DNA of 64,000 bases from Agromyces sp. G08B096 (GTDB lineage Bacteria > Actinomycetota > Actinomycetes > Actinomycetales > Microbacteriaceae). Position 1 is the first letter of the stretch. The number at the start of each line of letters is the position of its first letter. Made by a program: the position numbers and the translations under genes. Below are positions 9,464-21,116 of this stretch, piece after piece. The notes beneath the pieces are model-generated. The model saw only the letters and a program-made list of their open reading frames with translations. It was not told the DNA's origin and did not search any database. The stretch covers positions 310,001 to 374,000 of the forward strand of contig NZ_CP158374.1 of NCBI RefSeq assembly GCF_040267705.1, in the 5' to 3' direction.

Positions 9464-10171
9464 GTGGACGAGCGAGGAGCTGGCGAGCACGACAGGGCGG
9501 ATGCCTCGCCGCACGAGCCGACCGACGGCCGCGAGCCCGAGCACGAGCCCGAGCTGCCGGTCCACGGCGTCGGGCCGTGGCCCGGCGGGCCCGACGCGTG
9601 GCCGGACGACCCGCACCTCGACCCCGAGTTGCTCGCCCACGGGGACCGGCGGAACGTGGTCGACCGATACCGCTATTGGCGCATGGACGCGATCGTCGCC
9701 GACCTCGACCGGACGCGGCATCCGTTCCACGTCGCGATCGAGAACTGGCAGCACGACCTGAACATCGGTTCCATCGTCCGCAGCGCCAACGCGTTCGCCG
9801 CCGACACCGTGCACATCATCGGCCGGCGCCGCTGGAACAAACGCGGCGCGATGGTCACCGATCGCTACCAGCACCTCGAGTACCACGACGACGTGGCCGA
9901 CTTCGCGGCCTGGGCGCACGAGGCATCCCTGCCGATCATCGCCGTCGACAACGTGCCCGGCGCCGTGCCGATCGAGGCGTTCGCGTGGCCCGAGCGCTGC
10001 GTGCTGCTGTTCGGCCAAGAAGGCCCCGGCCTCTCGCCGGAGGCGCAGCAGGCGGCCGACGCCGTGGTCGAGATCACCCAGTTCGGCTCCACGCGCTCCC
10101 TCAACGCGAGCGCCGCAGCCGCCGTCGCGATGCACTCCTGGGTGCTGAGCCACGCCGACCTGCCGAAGTGA
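9464..10171 (+). CDS. TrmH/SpoU-family RNA 2'-O-methyltransferase
   Basis: 235 aa with a poorly conserved, acidic N-terminus (about 1-75) and a C-terminal SPOUT domain. The three SpoU motifs are visible: NIGSIVRSANAF (motif 1), LLFGQEGPGL (motif 2) and SLNASAAAAVAMH (motif 3), which form the trefoil-knot SAM site. The target nucleotide, in tRNA or rRNA, cannot be read from the sequence. GTG 9464 is chosen because TACCGT (9452-9457) ends 6 bases upstream, giving a leaderless mRNA. An upstream in-frame ATG at 9248 would add residues translated from the divergent mntH region and is unlikely. Confidence 0.85.
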   Translation: MDERGAGEHDRADASPHEPTDGREPEHEPELPVHGVGPWPGGPDAWPDDPHLDPELLAHGDRRNVVDRYRYWRMDAIVADLDRTRHPFHVAIENWQHDLNIGSIVRSANAFAADTVHIIGRRRWNKRGAMVTDRYQHLEYHDDVADFAAWAHEASLPIIAVDNVPGAVPIEAFAWPERCVLLFGQEGPGLSPEAQQAADAVVEITQFGSTRSLNASAAAAVAMHSWVLSHADLPK

Positions 10172-10239
10172 CCGGCCTTCCGGCGCCTGCCCGCGCGCCC
10201 GGACCGCCGCGGCCGCCCGCACGCGCGAGACTGGACCCG

Positions 10240-11256
10240 ATGACCGTCGTCGACAATGCGATCTACCGCGACGGGGTGCGCGTCGCGACGCCCGCCTCGC
10301 TCGAGGAGACCTTCGAGACCCGTGAACAGCACGGCGGGTTCGCGTGGATCGGGCTGTACCGCCCGACCGACGCCGAGCTCGACGCCGTGGCCGCCGAGTT
10401 CGGGTTGCACGCGCTCGCCGTGGAGGATGCCCGGAAGGGCCATCAGCGCGCGAAGCTCGAGCGGTACGGCGACACGCTGTTCGTCGTGCTGCGGCCGGCG
10501 CGGTACCTCGACGAGAGCGAGCAGGTGGAGTTCGGCGAGGTGCACCTGTTCATCGGGACGGACTTCGCCGTGTCGATCCGTCATGCCGAGTCGCCCGACC
10601 TCGGGCGCGTCCGGCGCCGGCTCGAGGCGAGCCCCGACCTGCTGCAGCGAGGCACCGAAGCGGTGCTCTACGCCGTGCTCGACGAGGTCGTCGACGAGTA
10701 CGCGCCCGTCGTCGGCGGCCTCGAGAACGACATCGACGAGATCGAGGACCAGCTCTTCTCCGGCGACCCCGCCGTGACGCGGCGCATCTACGACCTCGCG
10801 AGCGAGGTGATGGAGTTCCAGCGGGCGACCCGGCCGATCGTCGACATGATCGGCACCCTCGAGCGCGGCTTCGACAAGTACGGCGTCGACCTCGAGCTGC
10901 AGCGGTATCTGCGCGACGTGAAAGACCATTCCATCCGCATCGTCGAGCGCGGCGAGGGGTTCCGGCAGCTGCTGCAGAACGCCCTCACCGTGCACGCGAC
11001 GCTCGTCACCCAGCGGCAGAACGACGAGATCGGGCGGATGACGCAGCTCGGGCTCGCACAGAGCGAACAGACGAAGAAGATCTCGAGCTGGGCGGCCATC
11101 ATCTTCGCCCCGAGCCTCATCGCCGGCGTCTACGGCATGAACTTCGTCTTCATGCCCGAGCTCGACGAGCCATGGGGCTACCCGTTCGCGATCGCACTCA
11201 TGCTCGGGTTCGCGGCGGCGCTGTACGTGATCTTCAAGGGGAGGAAGTGGCTGTGA
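10240..11256 (+). CDS. corA: CorA-family magnesium/cobalt transport protein
   Basis: 338 aa: a large cytoplasmic alpha/beta domain, a long coiled helix around residues 200-285, then two membrane helices at the C-terminus. The selectivity motif YGMNF lies at about 298-302, directly after TM1, and the protein ends with the basic tail FKGRKWL typical of CorA. It passes Mg2+ (also Co2+/Ni2+) through a pentameric pore. The ATG follows a GAGACT element by 7 bases, so the mRNA may be leaderless. It lies 68 bases after the TrmH-family gene; no co-function is evident. Confidence 0.92.
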   Translation: MTVVDNAIYRDGVRVATPASLEETFETREQHGGFAWIGLYRPTDAELDAVAAEFGLHALAVEDARKGHQRAKLERYGDTLFVVLRPARYLDESEQVEFGEVHLFIGTDFAVSIRHAESPDLGRVRRRLEASPDLLQRGTEAVLYAVLDEVVDEYAPVVGGLENDIDEIEDQLFSGDPAVTRRIYDLASEVMEFQRATRPIVDMIGTLERGFDKYGVDLELQRYLRDVKDHSIRIVERGEGFRQLLQNALTVHATLVTQRQNDEIGRMTQLGLAQSEQTKKISSWAAIIFAPSLIAGVYGMNFVFMPELDEPWGYPFAIALMLGFAAALYVIFKGRKWL

Positions 11257-11284
11257 GGATGCCCCGCCCGAGGCATCCGCTCGC

Positions 11285-11653
11285 TCACGCGGGCGTCTGC
11301 TGGTGCGCCGCCACCCGCCAGGCGCCGTCGTCGTACAGGTACGTCGTCGACATGCGCAGGTTCACGGTGTCGTCGCCACGGGTCGCGACCGCACGGTAGA
11401 CGAGGATTCCCGCGCGCTCGCCGACTCGGATGACGGCGGGCTCGTGCAGTTCGTACGTGTCCCAGGGCGGCGCGCTCCGGAACGCGGCGATCATGTCGTC
11501 TCGACCGAGCACAGCACCCTCGATGATCATGAGCGCGTCGCGGGTCATGGCTCTGGCGTAGTGCTCGCCGCCGCGGCCCTCGAGGATGGCGCGCCAGCCG
11601 GCGTGCTCCTCGTGGAGGAGCCGGGCGGGCAGATCGTCGGTGATCTCCGTCAT
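11285..11653 (-). CDS. SnoaL/DUF4440-like (NTF2 fold) protein
   Basis: 122 aa. The pattern, an N-terminal helix with HAGWRAILEGRGGEHY, the central MIIEGAVLGRDDMIAAF and strands ending TTYLYDDGAWRVAAHQQTPA, fits the NTF2-like DUF4440/SnoaL superfamily, cone-shaped domains used as small enzymes or ligand binders. No function can be assigned. ATG 11653 is preferred over an upstream ATG at 11692 because TACCGT stands exactly 6 bases before it (leaderless). The same TACCGT-GGACGC-ATG junction recurs at the kinase gene starting at 25740. Confidence 0.7.
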   Translation of the reverse strand: MTEITDDLPARLLHEEHAGWRAILEGRGGEHYARAMTRDALMIIEGAVLGRDDMIAAFRSAPPWDTYELHEPAVIRVGERAGILVYRAVATRGDDTVNLRMSTTYLYDDGAWRVAAHQQTPA

Positions 11654-11707
11654 GCGTCCACGGTAGCCGGGCGACCCGCCGGCGTCACGCACTGCCGGGC
11701 CGGACCC

Positions 11708-13567
11708 CTAGCCGATCAGGCTCGGCTGCAGGTCGCGGAGCGTCCGGTAGTGGGTCATCCGCGTCACGCCGATCGCGGCGATCACCAGCGCGCTGACGAG
11801 CCAGATCGCGAGGACGCCCGCGTCGCCGGCGGCCCTCGACAGGTCGCCGCCGTACATGAACTGCCGCATCATGTCGACGACGTAGCCCATCGGGAGCACC
11901 TGGTGCAGCGCCGCGAGGGGCGCGGGCAGCGTCTGCCACGGGAACGTGCCGCCGGCGGTGACCAGCTGGAGCACCATGAGCACGAGGCCGAGGAACTGGC
12001 CGACCGAACCGAGCCACACGTTGAGCGCGAGGATGATCGCGGCGTACGTCGCCGAGGCCAGCACCATGGTGCCGACCACGCCGGCGGGATGCTGCATCTG
12101 GAAGCCGAGGGTCACGGCGAGCACCACGTACAGGGCGATCATCTGCACCGCGCCGAGGAGCCCGGGCGTCAGCCAGCCGGCGAGGGTCACGCGGATCGGA
12201 GAGTGCAGCGCGGTGACCGCTCGGCGGGAGATGGGCTTCACGATGAGGAAGAGGGCGTAGATGCCGATCCAGCCGGCGAGGGCGGCGAAGAAGGGCGCCA
12301 GTCCGGCGCCGTAGTTCGCGGCCTGCGCGATCGAGCTGGTCTCGAGGGCGATCGGGTCGGCGATCGTCGACGCCTGCGCGGCGCGGACGTCGTCGGGCGA
12401 GTCCGGCAGCTGGGCGGCCCCGTCGGCGAGGCCGTCGCGGAGCGTGCCGGCACCGCTCTGAAGCTCGCCGAGGCCCGTCTCGAGGGTGCCGATGCCGTCG
12501 CTGAGGCGGGCGGCGCCGTCGGCGGCCTGTGCGGCGCCGTCGGCCGCGGTGCGGGACCCGGCCGCGAGCTGCGACGCGCCGTCGGCGACCTGCCGGCTGC
12601 CGGCCGCGAGCTGGTCGATCTGGCCGACGGCCTCCTGCACCTGCTCGTTGCCGCTGGTGATCGCGCCGCCGAGCGTGTCGAGGCGGGCGAGGACGGCGTC
12701 GATGCTCGCCTGGTCGAGCCCGCGCGCGGCCAGCTCGGCCTGGATGTCGGCGCGGGCCTGCGGCACCGCGGCGGCGGCATCGCCGACGGCGGCGCCGACC
12801 CGGTCGGCGGTGGCCGCGAGCTGGGCGTTGCCGTCGGCGACTTGTGCGGCACCGTCGGCCAGGCTCGCACTGCCGTCGGCGAGCTGGGCCGTACCGTCGC
12901 GGAGCTGCGCCGTCCCGTCGGCGAGCTGACCGGCGCCGTCGCCGAGCCGGGTCGCGCCCTCGACGGCGCTGGCGGCGCCGTCGGTGAGCTGCGACGCGCC
13001 GTCGGCCGCCTCGACGAGGCTGCCGCGGATGGTGTGGATCGCGTCGAGCAGCGTGGATGCCGCCTCCTCGCCGACCTTCTCGGCGACGGTGGCGCGGATC
13101 CGCTCGACGGCCTGCGAGCCGATCGTGCCGGCCAGGTAGCTGTTGGCGTCGTTGGTGGAGAGGACGATCTCCGCCTGGCGGGGGGCATCCGTCGCGACGG
13201 AGGCGAGGGCCGCGGAGAAGTCGGCGGGGAATGTGACGGCGAAGTCGTATCGCGACTCGTCGAGGCCGGCGACGGCGTCCTCGGCGGAGACGCGGTGCCA
13301 GTCGAAGGCGCCGTCGGCGACGAGCTCGTCGGCGACCTCGTCGCCGATGTTGCGTGCCGGCTCGTCGGCGGTCGCGGGGCTGCCCGCGTCTTCGACGACC
13401 ACGGCGACCGGCACGTCGGGGAACTTCGCGTACGGGTCCTGGTTGGCCCACAGGTAGAGGCCGCCGTACAGCACGGGGACCGCCACGAGGGCGAGCAGGG
13501 CGAGCACCGACATCTTCGTGGACGTGAGCCGGCGGAACTCGGCCGCGATCATCTGCGGGATCTTCAC
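11708..13567 (-). CDS. YhgE/Pip-like ABC-2-type membrane protein
   Basis: 619 aa. It has an N-terminal membrane helix (SVLALLALVAVPVLYGGLYLWAN with the Y-GGLYLWANQDPY signature of the YhgE/Pip family), a long extracytoplasmic region of heptad-like GAxQLxDG repeats (roughly residues 180-270 and 325-385), and five or six C-terminal helices of ABC-2 permease type. Family members are phage-receptor, secretion or ABC-type membrane proteins of uncertain substrate. GTG 13567 overlaps the stop of the upstream ABC-like gene (GTGA), so translation is coupled. An open frame continues upstream but overlaps that gene. The substrate is unknown; regulation is probably by the TetR first in the operon. Confidence 0.82.
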   Translation of the reverse strand: MKIPQMIAAEFRRLTSTKMSVLALLALVAVPVLYGGLYLWANQDPYAKFPDVPVAVVVEDAGSPATADEPARNIGDEVADELVADGAFDWHRVSAEDAVAGLDESRYDFAVTFPADFSAALASVATDAPRQAEIVLSTNDANSYLAGTIGSQAVERIRATVAEKVGEEAASTLLDAIHTIRGSLVEAADGASQLTDGAASAVEGATRLGDGAGQLADGTAQLRDGTAQLADGSASLADGAAQVADGNAQLAATADRVGAAVGDAAAAVPQARADIQAELAARGLDQASIDAVLARLDTLGGAITSGNEQVQEAVGQIDQLAAGSRQVADGASQLAAGSRTAADGAAQAADGAARLSDGIGTLETGLGELQSGAGTLRDGLADGAAQLPDSPDDVRAAQASTIADPIALETSSIAQAANYGAGLAPFFAALAGWIGIYALFLIVKPISRRAVTALHSPIRVTLAGWLTPGLLGAVQMIALYVVLAVTLGFQMQHPAGVVGTMVLASATYAAIILALNVWLGSVGQFLGLVLMVLQLVTAGGTFPWQTLPAPLAALHQVLPMGYVVDMMRQFMYGGDLSRAAGDAGVLAIWLVSALVIAAIGVTRMTHYRTLRDLQPSLIG

Positions 13568-14235
13568 GCGAGGCCTCCTTCCGCGAGCGGCATCTCCGCG
13601 TCGGGCAGGTCGTCGAGGTCGTCGCCCTGCATCCTGGCGAGGATCGCCGTCGCGCCGATGGCGGCGGCGGAGGCGTCGCCCGCGATGACGAGCACGGCGA
13701 AGCCGCGGTCCGCGAGCCGCTTCGCGAGCTCCCACCAGGCAGACGGGTCGCCGCCGTGCCGGTCGGGGGCGACGATCACGAGCCCCTCGACCCCCTCGCG
13801 GAGGATCGCGAGCTCGGTGAGCAGCCGCAGTCGGTCGAGCGGATCGACGTTCGCGATCGGCACCCGCGCGACGTGCGCGAGGTCGAGGTCGCCGAGCCAG
13901 CGCGTCACGGAGACGGGATTCGACGGGATGCCGGCGAACATGAGCTCTTCGGCCGCGACGCCCGCGACGGTCACGTTCGGGGCGGGGTCGGAGACGTCGG
14001 GGGCGTCGACGAGGGCGATGCGACGACGGATGCCTCGCGCGTCGGCCCGCCCGTCGAGGGTGACGGTGCCGGCGTCGGGGCGCATGCGGCCCGACGCGAT
14101 CAGGCCGAGCACGGTCGGTCGCTGCTCGGTCTCGGCGCGGGCGAGGGTGGCCCGCCCGGACTCGAAGCCCAGCGTGACGGTGGGCAGCGCCTGGCCGTCG
14201 CGGCACTTGCGGACCCGGTGCAGATCGACCCTCAT
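13564..14235 (-). CDS. Degenerate ABC-ATPase-like protein lacking Walker A
   Basis: 223 aa. The overall order resembles an ABC nucleotide-binding domain: PDAGTVTLDG after the expected P-loop, RRRIALVDAP as Q-loop region, PLDRLRLLTELAIL where the signature helix lies, and LVIVAPDRHGGDP where Walker B and D-loop lie. The P-loop position reads AETEQRPTVLG, with no GxxGxGKS/T; the LSGGQ motif is absent, and the Glu after Walker B is Arg. ATP hydrolysis is therefore unlikely. It overlaps tetR upstream (ATGA) and the YhgE-like gene downstream (GTGA), so it is probably a structural partner of that membrane protein. Confidence 0.65.
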   Translation of the reverse strand: MRVDLHRVRKCRDGQALPTVTLGFESGRATLARAETEQRPTVLGLIASGRMRPDAGTVTLDGRADARGIRRRIALVDAPDVSDPAPNVTVAGVAAEELMFAGIPSNPVSVTRWLGDLDLAHVARVPIANVDPLDRLRLLTELAILREGVEGLVIVAPDRHGGDPSAWWELAKRLADRGFAVLVIAGDASAAAIGATAILARMQGDDLDDLPDAEMPLAEGGLA

Positions 14236-14906
14236 GCGAGGAGCTCCTCGATGCGGTCGACGAGGTCGCCGGCCTCGCGCCACGACAGGCCGGCCGTGCC
14301 CAGGACGCTGAGCATCACGACGCGCCGGCCGTCGAAGCGGTCGGGCGTCGAGGGAGCGGGGGATGCCTCGGCCCCGGCCTCCGCCCCGGCCTCTGCCCCG
14401 GCCTCTGCGAGGACGGCGAGCGCCGACTGTTCGATCAGGCGGGCGAGCAGGGGAGTCGGAAGGTCGTCGCGCAGGGTGCCGTCGCGGGCCCCGCGGTCCA
14501 CGATCGCGCGAAGGCGAGTGCGAACGGGCTCGAGCGCGGCGGCGACTCGGTGCACGTAGGGGTCGCGGACGGCCATGGCGGCGAGGAGGCGCACGTGGTC
14601 GATGGCGTGCCAGAGTCGGGCGCCGAGGAGCGCGAGGGCTGCGGCGGCGTCGGGGTGGTCGACGGCCGCGGCCGTCTGGTTGAGGCGGGCGGTGCCGCGC
14701 TCGATGAGGGCGAGGACGAGATCGTCGCGGTTGGCGAAGTGGCCGTAGACCGCGCGCCGGCTGAGGCCCGCGGCTTGGGCGATCGCCTCGAGCGAGGCGT
14801 CGGAGGACTCGGCGAGCGTCGCCGCGGCGGCGGTGAGCAGGGATTCGCGGTTCTCCGCCGCGTCTCGTCGTGGGGCTCGGCGGCCCGCTTCGACGGAGGT
14901 CGGCAT
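14232..14906 (-). CDS. TetR-family regulator of the YhgE-like operon
   Basis: 224 aa. The N-terminal helix-turn-helix (about residues 18-62) contains LEAIAQAAGLSRRAVYGHFANRDDLVLALI split by the usual TetR turn; the C-terminal ligand domain carries a low-complexity EAGA repeat near residues 165-180. It heads a three-gene operon with 4-bp overlaps. A perfect 9-bp-arm dyad (14924-14943) lies just upstream of the GATAAT -10 element (14924-14919), so autorepression is likely. The ligand is unknown, perhaps a hydrophobic compound handled by the YhgE-like membrane protein. Confidence 0.85.
   Translation of the reverse strand: MPTSVEAGRRAPRRDAAENRESLLTAAAATLAESSDASLEAIAQAAGLSRRAVYGHFANRDDLVLALIERGTARLNQTAAAVDHPDAAAALALLGARLWHAIDHVRLLAAMAVRDPYVHRVAAALEPVRTRLRAIVDRGARDGTLRDDLPTPLLARLIEQSALAVLAEAGAEAGAEAGAEASPAPSTPDRFDGRRVVMLSVLGTAGLSWREAGDLVDRIEELLA
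14364..14408. repeat. 12-bp tandem repeat coding for (EAGA)n in TetR
   Basis: Nearly four copies of a 12-bp unit (consensus GGCCTCTGCCCC on the plus strand) lie in frame in the tetR gene and encode Glu-Ala-Gly-Ala repeats. Unit gain or loss would keep the frame, so length polymorphism between strains is expected. Confidence 0.7.
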
Positions 14907-14923
14907 GTGAACGAGTCTATTAT

Positions 14924-14943
14924 CTTGCACACGAGTGTGCAAG
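14924..14943 (-). promoter_or_regulatory. TetR operator upstream of tetR-YhgE operon
   Basis: Perfect inverted repeat, CTTGCACAC and GTGTGCAAG around GA. It touches a GATAAT -10 box (14924-14919, minus strand) on its upstream side, occupying the -10/-35 spacer. This is a typical autoregulatory TetR site. Confidence 0.75.
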
Positions 14944-15000
14944 TTTGCGCAGGGTTCGCTCAACGGCGGGTCACGGCGCGCGGCTGCCCCGCCCTGGACG

Positions 15001-15038
15001 CGGAAGAGGCCCTCCGCGAATGCGACGGGCCTCTTCCG
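15001..15038 (-). terminator. Terminator downstream of argG
   Basis: A 12-bp perfect stem (15001-15012 with 15027-15038, arm CGGAAGAGGCCC) with a 14-base loop sits 44 bases beyond the argG stop, on the far side of which the divergent tetR promoter begins. Confidence 0.7.
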
Positions 15039-15081
15039 GCACTGAAACGGCTGCCGTGCCGACCGTGTGCCGGCGTCGCCG

Positions 15082-18157
<3,076 letters not shown>

Positions 18158-18217
18158 TAACTCCACTCGAGATCCGCTATTCCCGGGCCCCGAAACGGCC
18201 GCGCGATATGGTGGAGT

Positions 18218-18763
18218 GTGACTCCTGACGAATCAGCAGCCGAGACCGAGGCGTCACTCGCTGACGAGCCCGAGGTCCGCCAGGCCATCGCCGAAGGCGA
18301 TCGCGGCGACATGCGCGCCGTCGTGACGGAGCATCCCTCCTCACCGCTCGCGTGGACCGAGCTCGCGGATTCGGCCGACTCGGCCGGGCGCGCACTCGAG
18401 GCCTACGCCTTCTCGACCGTCGCCGCCGAGCTCGCCCGCGAGCAGCTCGCCGCGGCCGGCTGGCAGCCCGGCTCGCCCGTGCCGTGGGCCGACGAGCCGA
18501 ACCGCGCCTATCTCCGCGCGCTCGACGCGCAACGGCGATCCGCCGAGGCGCTCGGCCTGCCCGACCGCGCCGCGCGGGCGGCCGACGAGCTCGCCGCCGC
18601 CGACTCCGAGGCGCCCGCCCGCATCGCGAGCGAGTTCACGCCGACGCAGATCCTGTCCCTCGCCGACCTCGAGGCCGCCGCAGGCCGCAGCGGCGAGACA
18701 TCCGCCATCACCGGCGACCCGATCGCCGCACCCGACACGGCGGACGCCGCCGGAGAGGACTGA
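18218..18763 (+). CDS. DUF3151-family protein
   Basis: 181 aa, recognised as DUF3151 by the conserved block [31 protein letters not shown] split around [33 protein letters not shown]. No signal peptide or membrane segment. Helix-rich, with TPR-like character; the function of the family is unknown. GTG 18218 follows TATGGT (18207-18212) by 5 bases, fitting a leaderless mRNA. The stop lies one base before the purA ATG, so the two are co-transcribed. Confidence 0.75.
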   Translation: MTPDESAAETEASLADEPEVRQAIAEGDRGDMRAVVTEHPSSPLAWTELADSADSAGRALEAYAFSTVAAELAREQLAAAGWQPGSPVPWADEPNRAYLRALDAQRRSAEALGLPDRAARAADELAAADSEAPARIASEFTPTQILSLADLEAAAGRSGETSAITGDPIAAPDTADAAGED

Positions 18764-18764
18764 C

Positions 18765-20051
18765 ATGCCCGGAGTCGTACTGGTCGGAGCGCAGTGGGGA
18801 GACGAGGGCAAGGGCAAGGCGACCGACCTGCTCGGGTCGCGCCTCGACTACGTGGTGAAGTTCAACGGCGGCAACAACGCCGGCCACACCGTCGTCGTCG
18901 GCGATGAGAAGTACGCGCTGCACCTGCTGCCGTCCGGCATCCTGACCCCCGGGGTCACGCCGGTCATCGCCAACGGTGTGGTCGTCGACATCGAGGTGCT
19001 CTTCGAGGAGCTCGAGGGCCTCGAAGCGCGCGGCGTGGATGTCTCCAAGCTCAAGGTCTCGGCCAACGCCCACGTCATCACCCAGTACCACCGCACGCTC
19101 GACAAGGTGACCGAGCGCTTCCTCGGCAAGCGCCAGATCGGCACGACCGGCCGCGGCATCGGCCCGACCTACGCCGACAAGATCAACCGCGTCGGCATCC
19201 GCATGCAAGACCTGTTCGACGAGAACATCCTGCGCCAGAAGGTCGAGGGCGCCCTCGACCAGAAGAACCACCTGCTGGTGAAGGTCTACAACCGCCGGGC
19301 GATCGGCGTCGACGAGATCGTCGACGACCTGCTGTCCTACGTCGACCGGCTGCGGCCCATGGTCGACGACACCTCGCTCCTGCTCCACCAGGCGCTCGAC
19401 CGCGGCGAGACCGTGCTGTTCGAGGGCGGCCAGGCCACCATGCTCGACGTCGACCACGGCACCTACCCGTTCGTGACCTCGTCGAACGCGACCTCGGGCG
19501 GGGCGATCACCGGGTCGGGCGTCGCGCCGAACCGCATCGACCGCGTCATCGCCGTCGTGAAGGCGTACACGACCCGGGTCGGCGCGGGGCCGTTCCCGAC
19601 CGAGCTGTTCGACCAGTGGGGCGACTTCCTCACCGAGCAGGGGCACGAGTTCGGCACCACGACCGGTCGCCGTCGTCGCACCGGCTGGTACGACGCGCCC
19701 ATCGCCCGGTACGCAAGCCGCATCAACGGCGTCACCGACTTCGTGCTCACCAAGCTCGACGTGCTGACCGGCATCGACCGCATCCCCGTCTGCGTCGCCT
19801 ACGACGTCGACGGCCGGATCATGGAGGAGGTCCCGGTCTCGCAGTCCGACTTCCACCACGCGAAGCCCGTCTACGAGGAGTTCCCGGGCTGGACCGAGGA
19901 CATCTCAGGGGCCCGCTCCTTCGAAGACCTGCCGGCGAACGCGCAGAGCTACGTGCGCGAGCTCGAGGCGATGTCGGGGTCGCGCATCTCCGCGATCGGC
20001 GTCGGCCCCGAGCGCGACGCCATCGTGCAGCTGCACGACCTGCTCGACTGA
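18765..20051 (+). CDS. purA: Adenylosuccinate synthetase
   Basis: 428 aa, full length. It makes adenylosuccinate from IMP, aspartate and GTP, the first committed step to AMP. GDEGKGK (12-18) is the GTP P-loop; [37 protein letters not shown] and the C-terminal base-recognition region (TKLDVLTG) are all present. GGAGAGGA provides the ribosome binding site. It follows a DUF3151 gene with a one-base gap and ends at a strong bidirectional terminator. Confidence 0.97.
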   Translation: MPGVVLVGAQWGDEGKGKATDLLGSRLDYVVKFNGGNNAGHTVVVGDEKYALHLLPSGILTPGVTPVIANGVVVDIEVLFEELEGLEARGVDVSKLKVSANAHVITQYHRTLDKVTERFLGKRQIGTTGRGIGPTYADKINRVGIRMQDLFDENILRQKVEGALDQKNHLLVKVYNRRAIGVDEIVDDLLSYVDRLRPMVDDTSLLLHQALDRGETVLFEGGQATMLDVDHGTYPFVTSSNATSGGAITGSGVAPNRIDRVIAVVKAYTTRVGAGPFPTELFDQWGDFLTEQGHEFGTTTGRRRRTGWYDAPIARYASRINGVTDFVLTKLDVLTGIDRIPVCVAYDVDGRIMEEVPVSQSDFHHAKPVYEEFPGWTEDISGARSFEDLPANAQSYVRELEAMSGSRISAIGVGPERDAIVQLHDLLD

Positions 20052-20067
20052 GGCCCGTCGACACGTA

Positions 20068-20101
20068 CGAGGGGGCGGATGCCCATGCATCCGCCCCCTC
20101 G
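20068..20101. terminator. Bidirectional terminator after purA
   Basis: A perfect 15-bp stem (20068-20082 with 20087-20101) with a 4-base loop lies between the convergent purA and the small antitoxin-like gene at 20115-20333. Confidence 0.88.
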
Positions 20102-20114
20102 TCGCGTCAGTGCG

Positions 20115-20333
20115 TCACTGGTTGCCGATCGACTTGTCGATGTTCGCCTTGATGTCGTCGACCTTCGCGTCGTGCTCGTCCGGCAGCACCTTCTTCGCCG
20201 CCTCGGCGACGCCGTCGAGGAGCTTGTCGCTGATGTCCTCGGCCTGCTCGCTCTTCAGCACGTCGTCGATCTTGTCCTTGTTGTCCTCGATGAAGTCCTG
20301 AGCCTTCTTGGTGAGGTCGTCGAGAGAACCCAT
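20115..20333 (-). CDS. Small helical protein, MT0933-type antitoxin family
   Basis: 72 aa, charged and helical: MGSLDDLTKKAQDFIEDN, then KVLPDEHDAKVDD and a C-terminal helix ending SIGNQ. The pattern (short N-terminal DDLxxKAxDF, many Lys/Asp/Glu) matches the small actinobacterial family named after Mycobacterium MT0933/Rv0909, annotated as antitoxin. No partner toxin lies next to it: the divergent neighbour is a GNAT and the convergent one purA. It may instead be a stress-type solubility protein. GC is slightly lower than its neighbours because of Lys/Asp richness. Confidence 0.6.
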   Translation of the reverse strand: MGSLDDLTKKAQDFIEDNKDKIDDVLKSEQAEDISDKLLDGVAEAAKKVLPDEHDAKVDDIKANIDKSIGNQ

Positions 20334-20463
20334 GCCCCCAGCCTTTCGTCGATGGTGCGCAGCGGACGCTGCCGCCGCCATCGTATGGCGGTGCGGCGCG
20401 CGGGGGAAGGGTGGGGCGGATGCCGCGCACGGGCCGGTCGTCGACGCGTGGCAGACTCGATCG

Positions 20464-21102
20464 GTGACCGCCACCCTCCCCGAGACCGACGTGCTCGTCG
20501 GCCGCCACCTCCGCCTCACTCCCCTCACCCCGGCCGACTTCGCCGAGCTGCACGCCGCGATCGGCCGGCCCGAGGTCTTCGCCGGTGGATATGGCGGTGG
20601 ACCTGCCGGACTGCCGGCCGATCTCGAGGGCTTCGAACGCTTCGCCGCCAGGTACTACCGCTTCGGCGACGACGCCCGGCCGTGGGCCATCCGGCTCGCG
20701 ACCGGCCCGGATGCCGGGCGGCTCGTCGGCACGAGCACCCTCGGCGACCTCGATCTGCCGAACGAGGGCGCGCACCTCGGCTGGACGGCGTACGACCCGC
20801 GCGTCTGGGGCACCGTGGTGAACGCGGAGGCGAAGCGGCTGCTGCTCGGGCTCGCCTTCGACCACGGCTTCGAACGCGTGCGGATCCAGGCCGACGCCGT
20901 CAACGCCCGGTCGCGTGCCGCGATCGCCAAGCTCGGCGCCGTGTTCGAGGGCGTGCTGCGTCATCATCTGCGCCGCGCCGACGGCAGCTGGCGCGACACC
21001 GCGATGTACTCGATCCTCGCGGCGGAGTGGCCGGGCGTCCGCGACGGCCTCGATGCGCGCATCGCGGCGTGGGGCGACCGGGAAGTGCGCCTCGAGGCGT
21101 AG
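20464..21102 (+). CDS. GNAT-family N-acetyltransferase (RimJ/RimL-like)
   Basis: 212 aa. Order of elements fits the RimJ/RimL type that acetylates protein N-termini or small amines: LRLTPLTPADFAEL (strand 1/helix 1), GRLVGTSTLGDLD (strands 2-4), HLGWTAYDPRVWGTVVNAEAKRL split at the acetyl-CoA loop, and RVRIQADAVNARSRAAIAKLGAVFEGVLR, the classic end of the fold. The substrate is unknown. GTG 20464 lies 6 bases after CAGACT (20452-20457), a leaderless arrangement. Divergent from the antitoxin-like gene. Confidence 0.82.
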   Translation: MTATLPETDVLVGRHLRLTPLTPADFAELHAAIGRPEVFAGGYGGGPAGLPADLEGFERFAARYYRFGDDARPWAIRLATGPDAGRLVGTSTLGDLDLPNEGAHLGWTAYDPRVWGTVVNAEAKRLLLGLAFDHGFERVRIQADAVNARSRAAIAKLGAVFEGVLRHHLRRADGSWRDTAMYSILAAEWPGVRDGLDARIAAWGDREVRLEA

Positions 21103-21116
21103 CCGCCCGCCGTCGG

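Noticed and set aside
11708..14206. An 832-codon fusion of the YhgE-like protein with an N-terminal extension
   Set aside because: The upstream part overlaps the ABC-like gene in another frame; a GTG at 13567 with a GTGA overlap gives the family-standard N-terminus.
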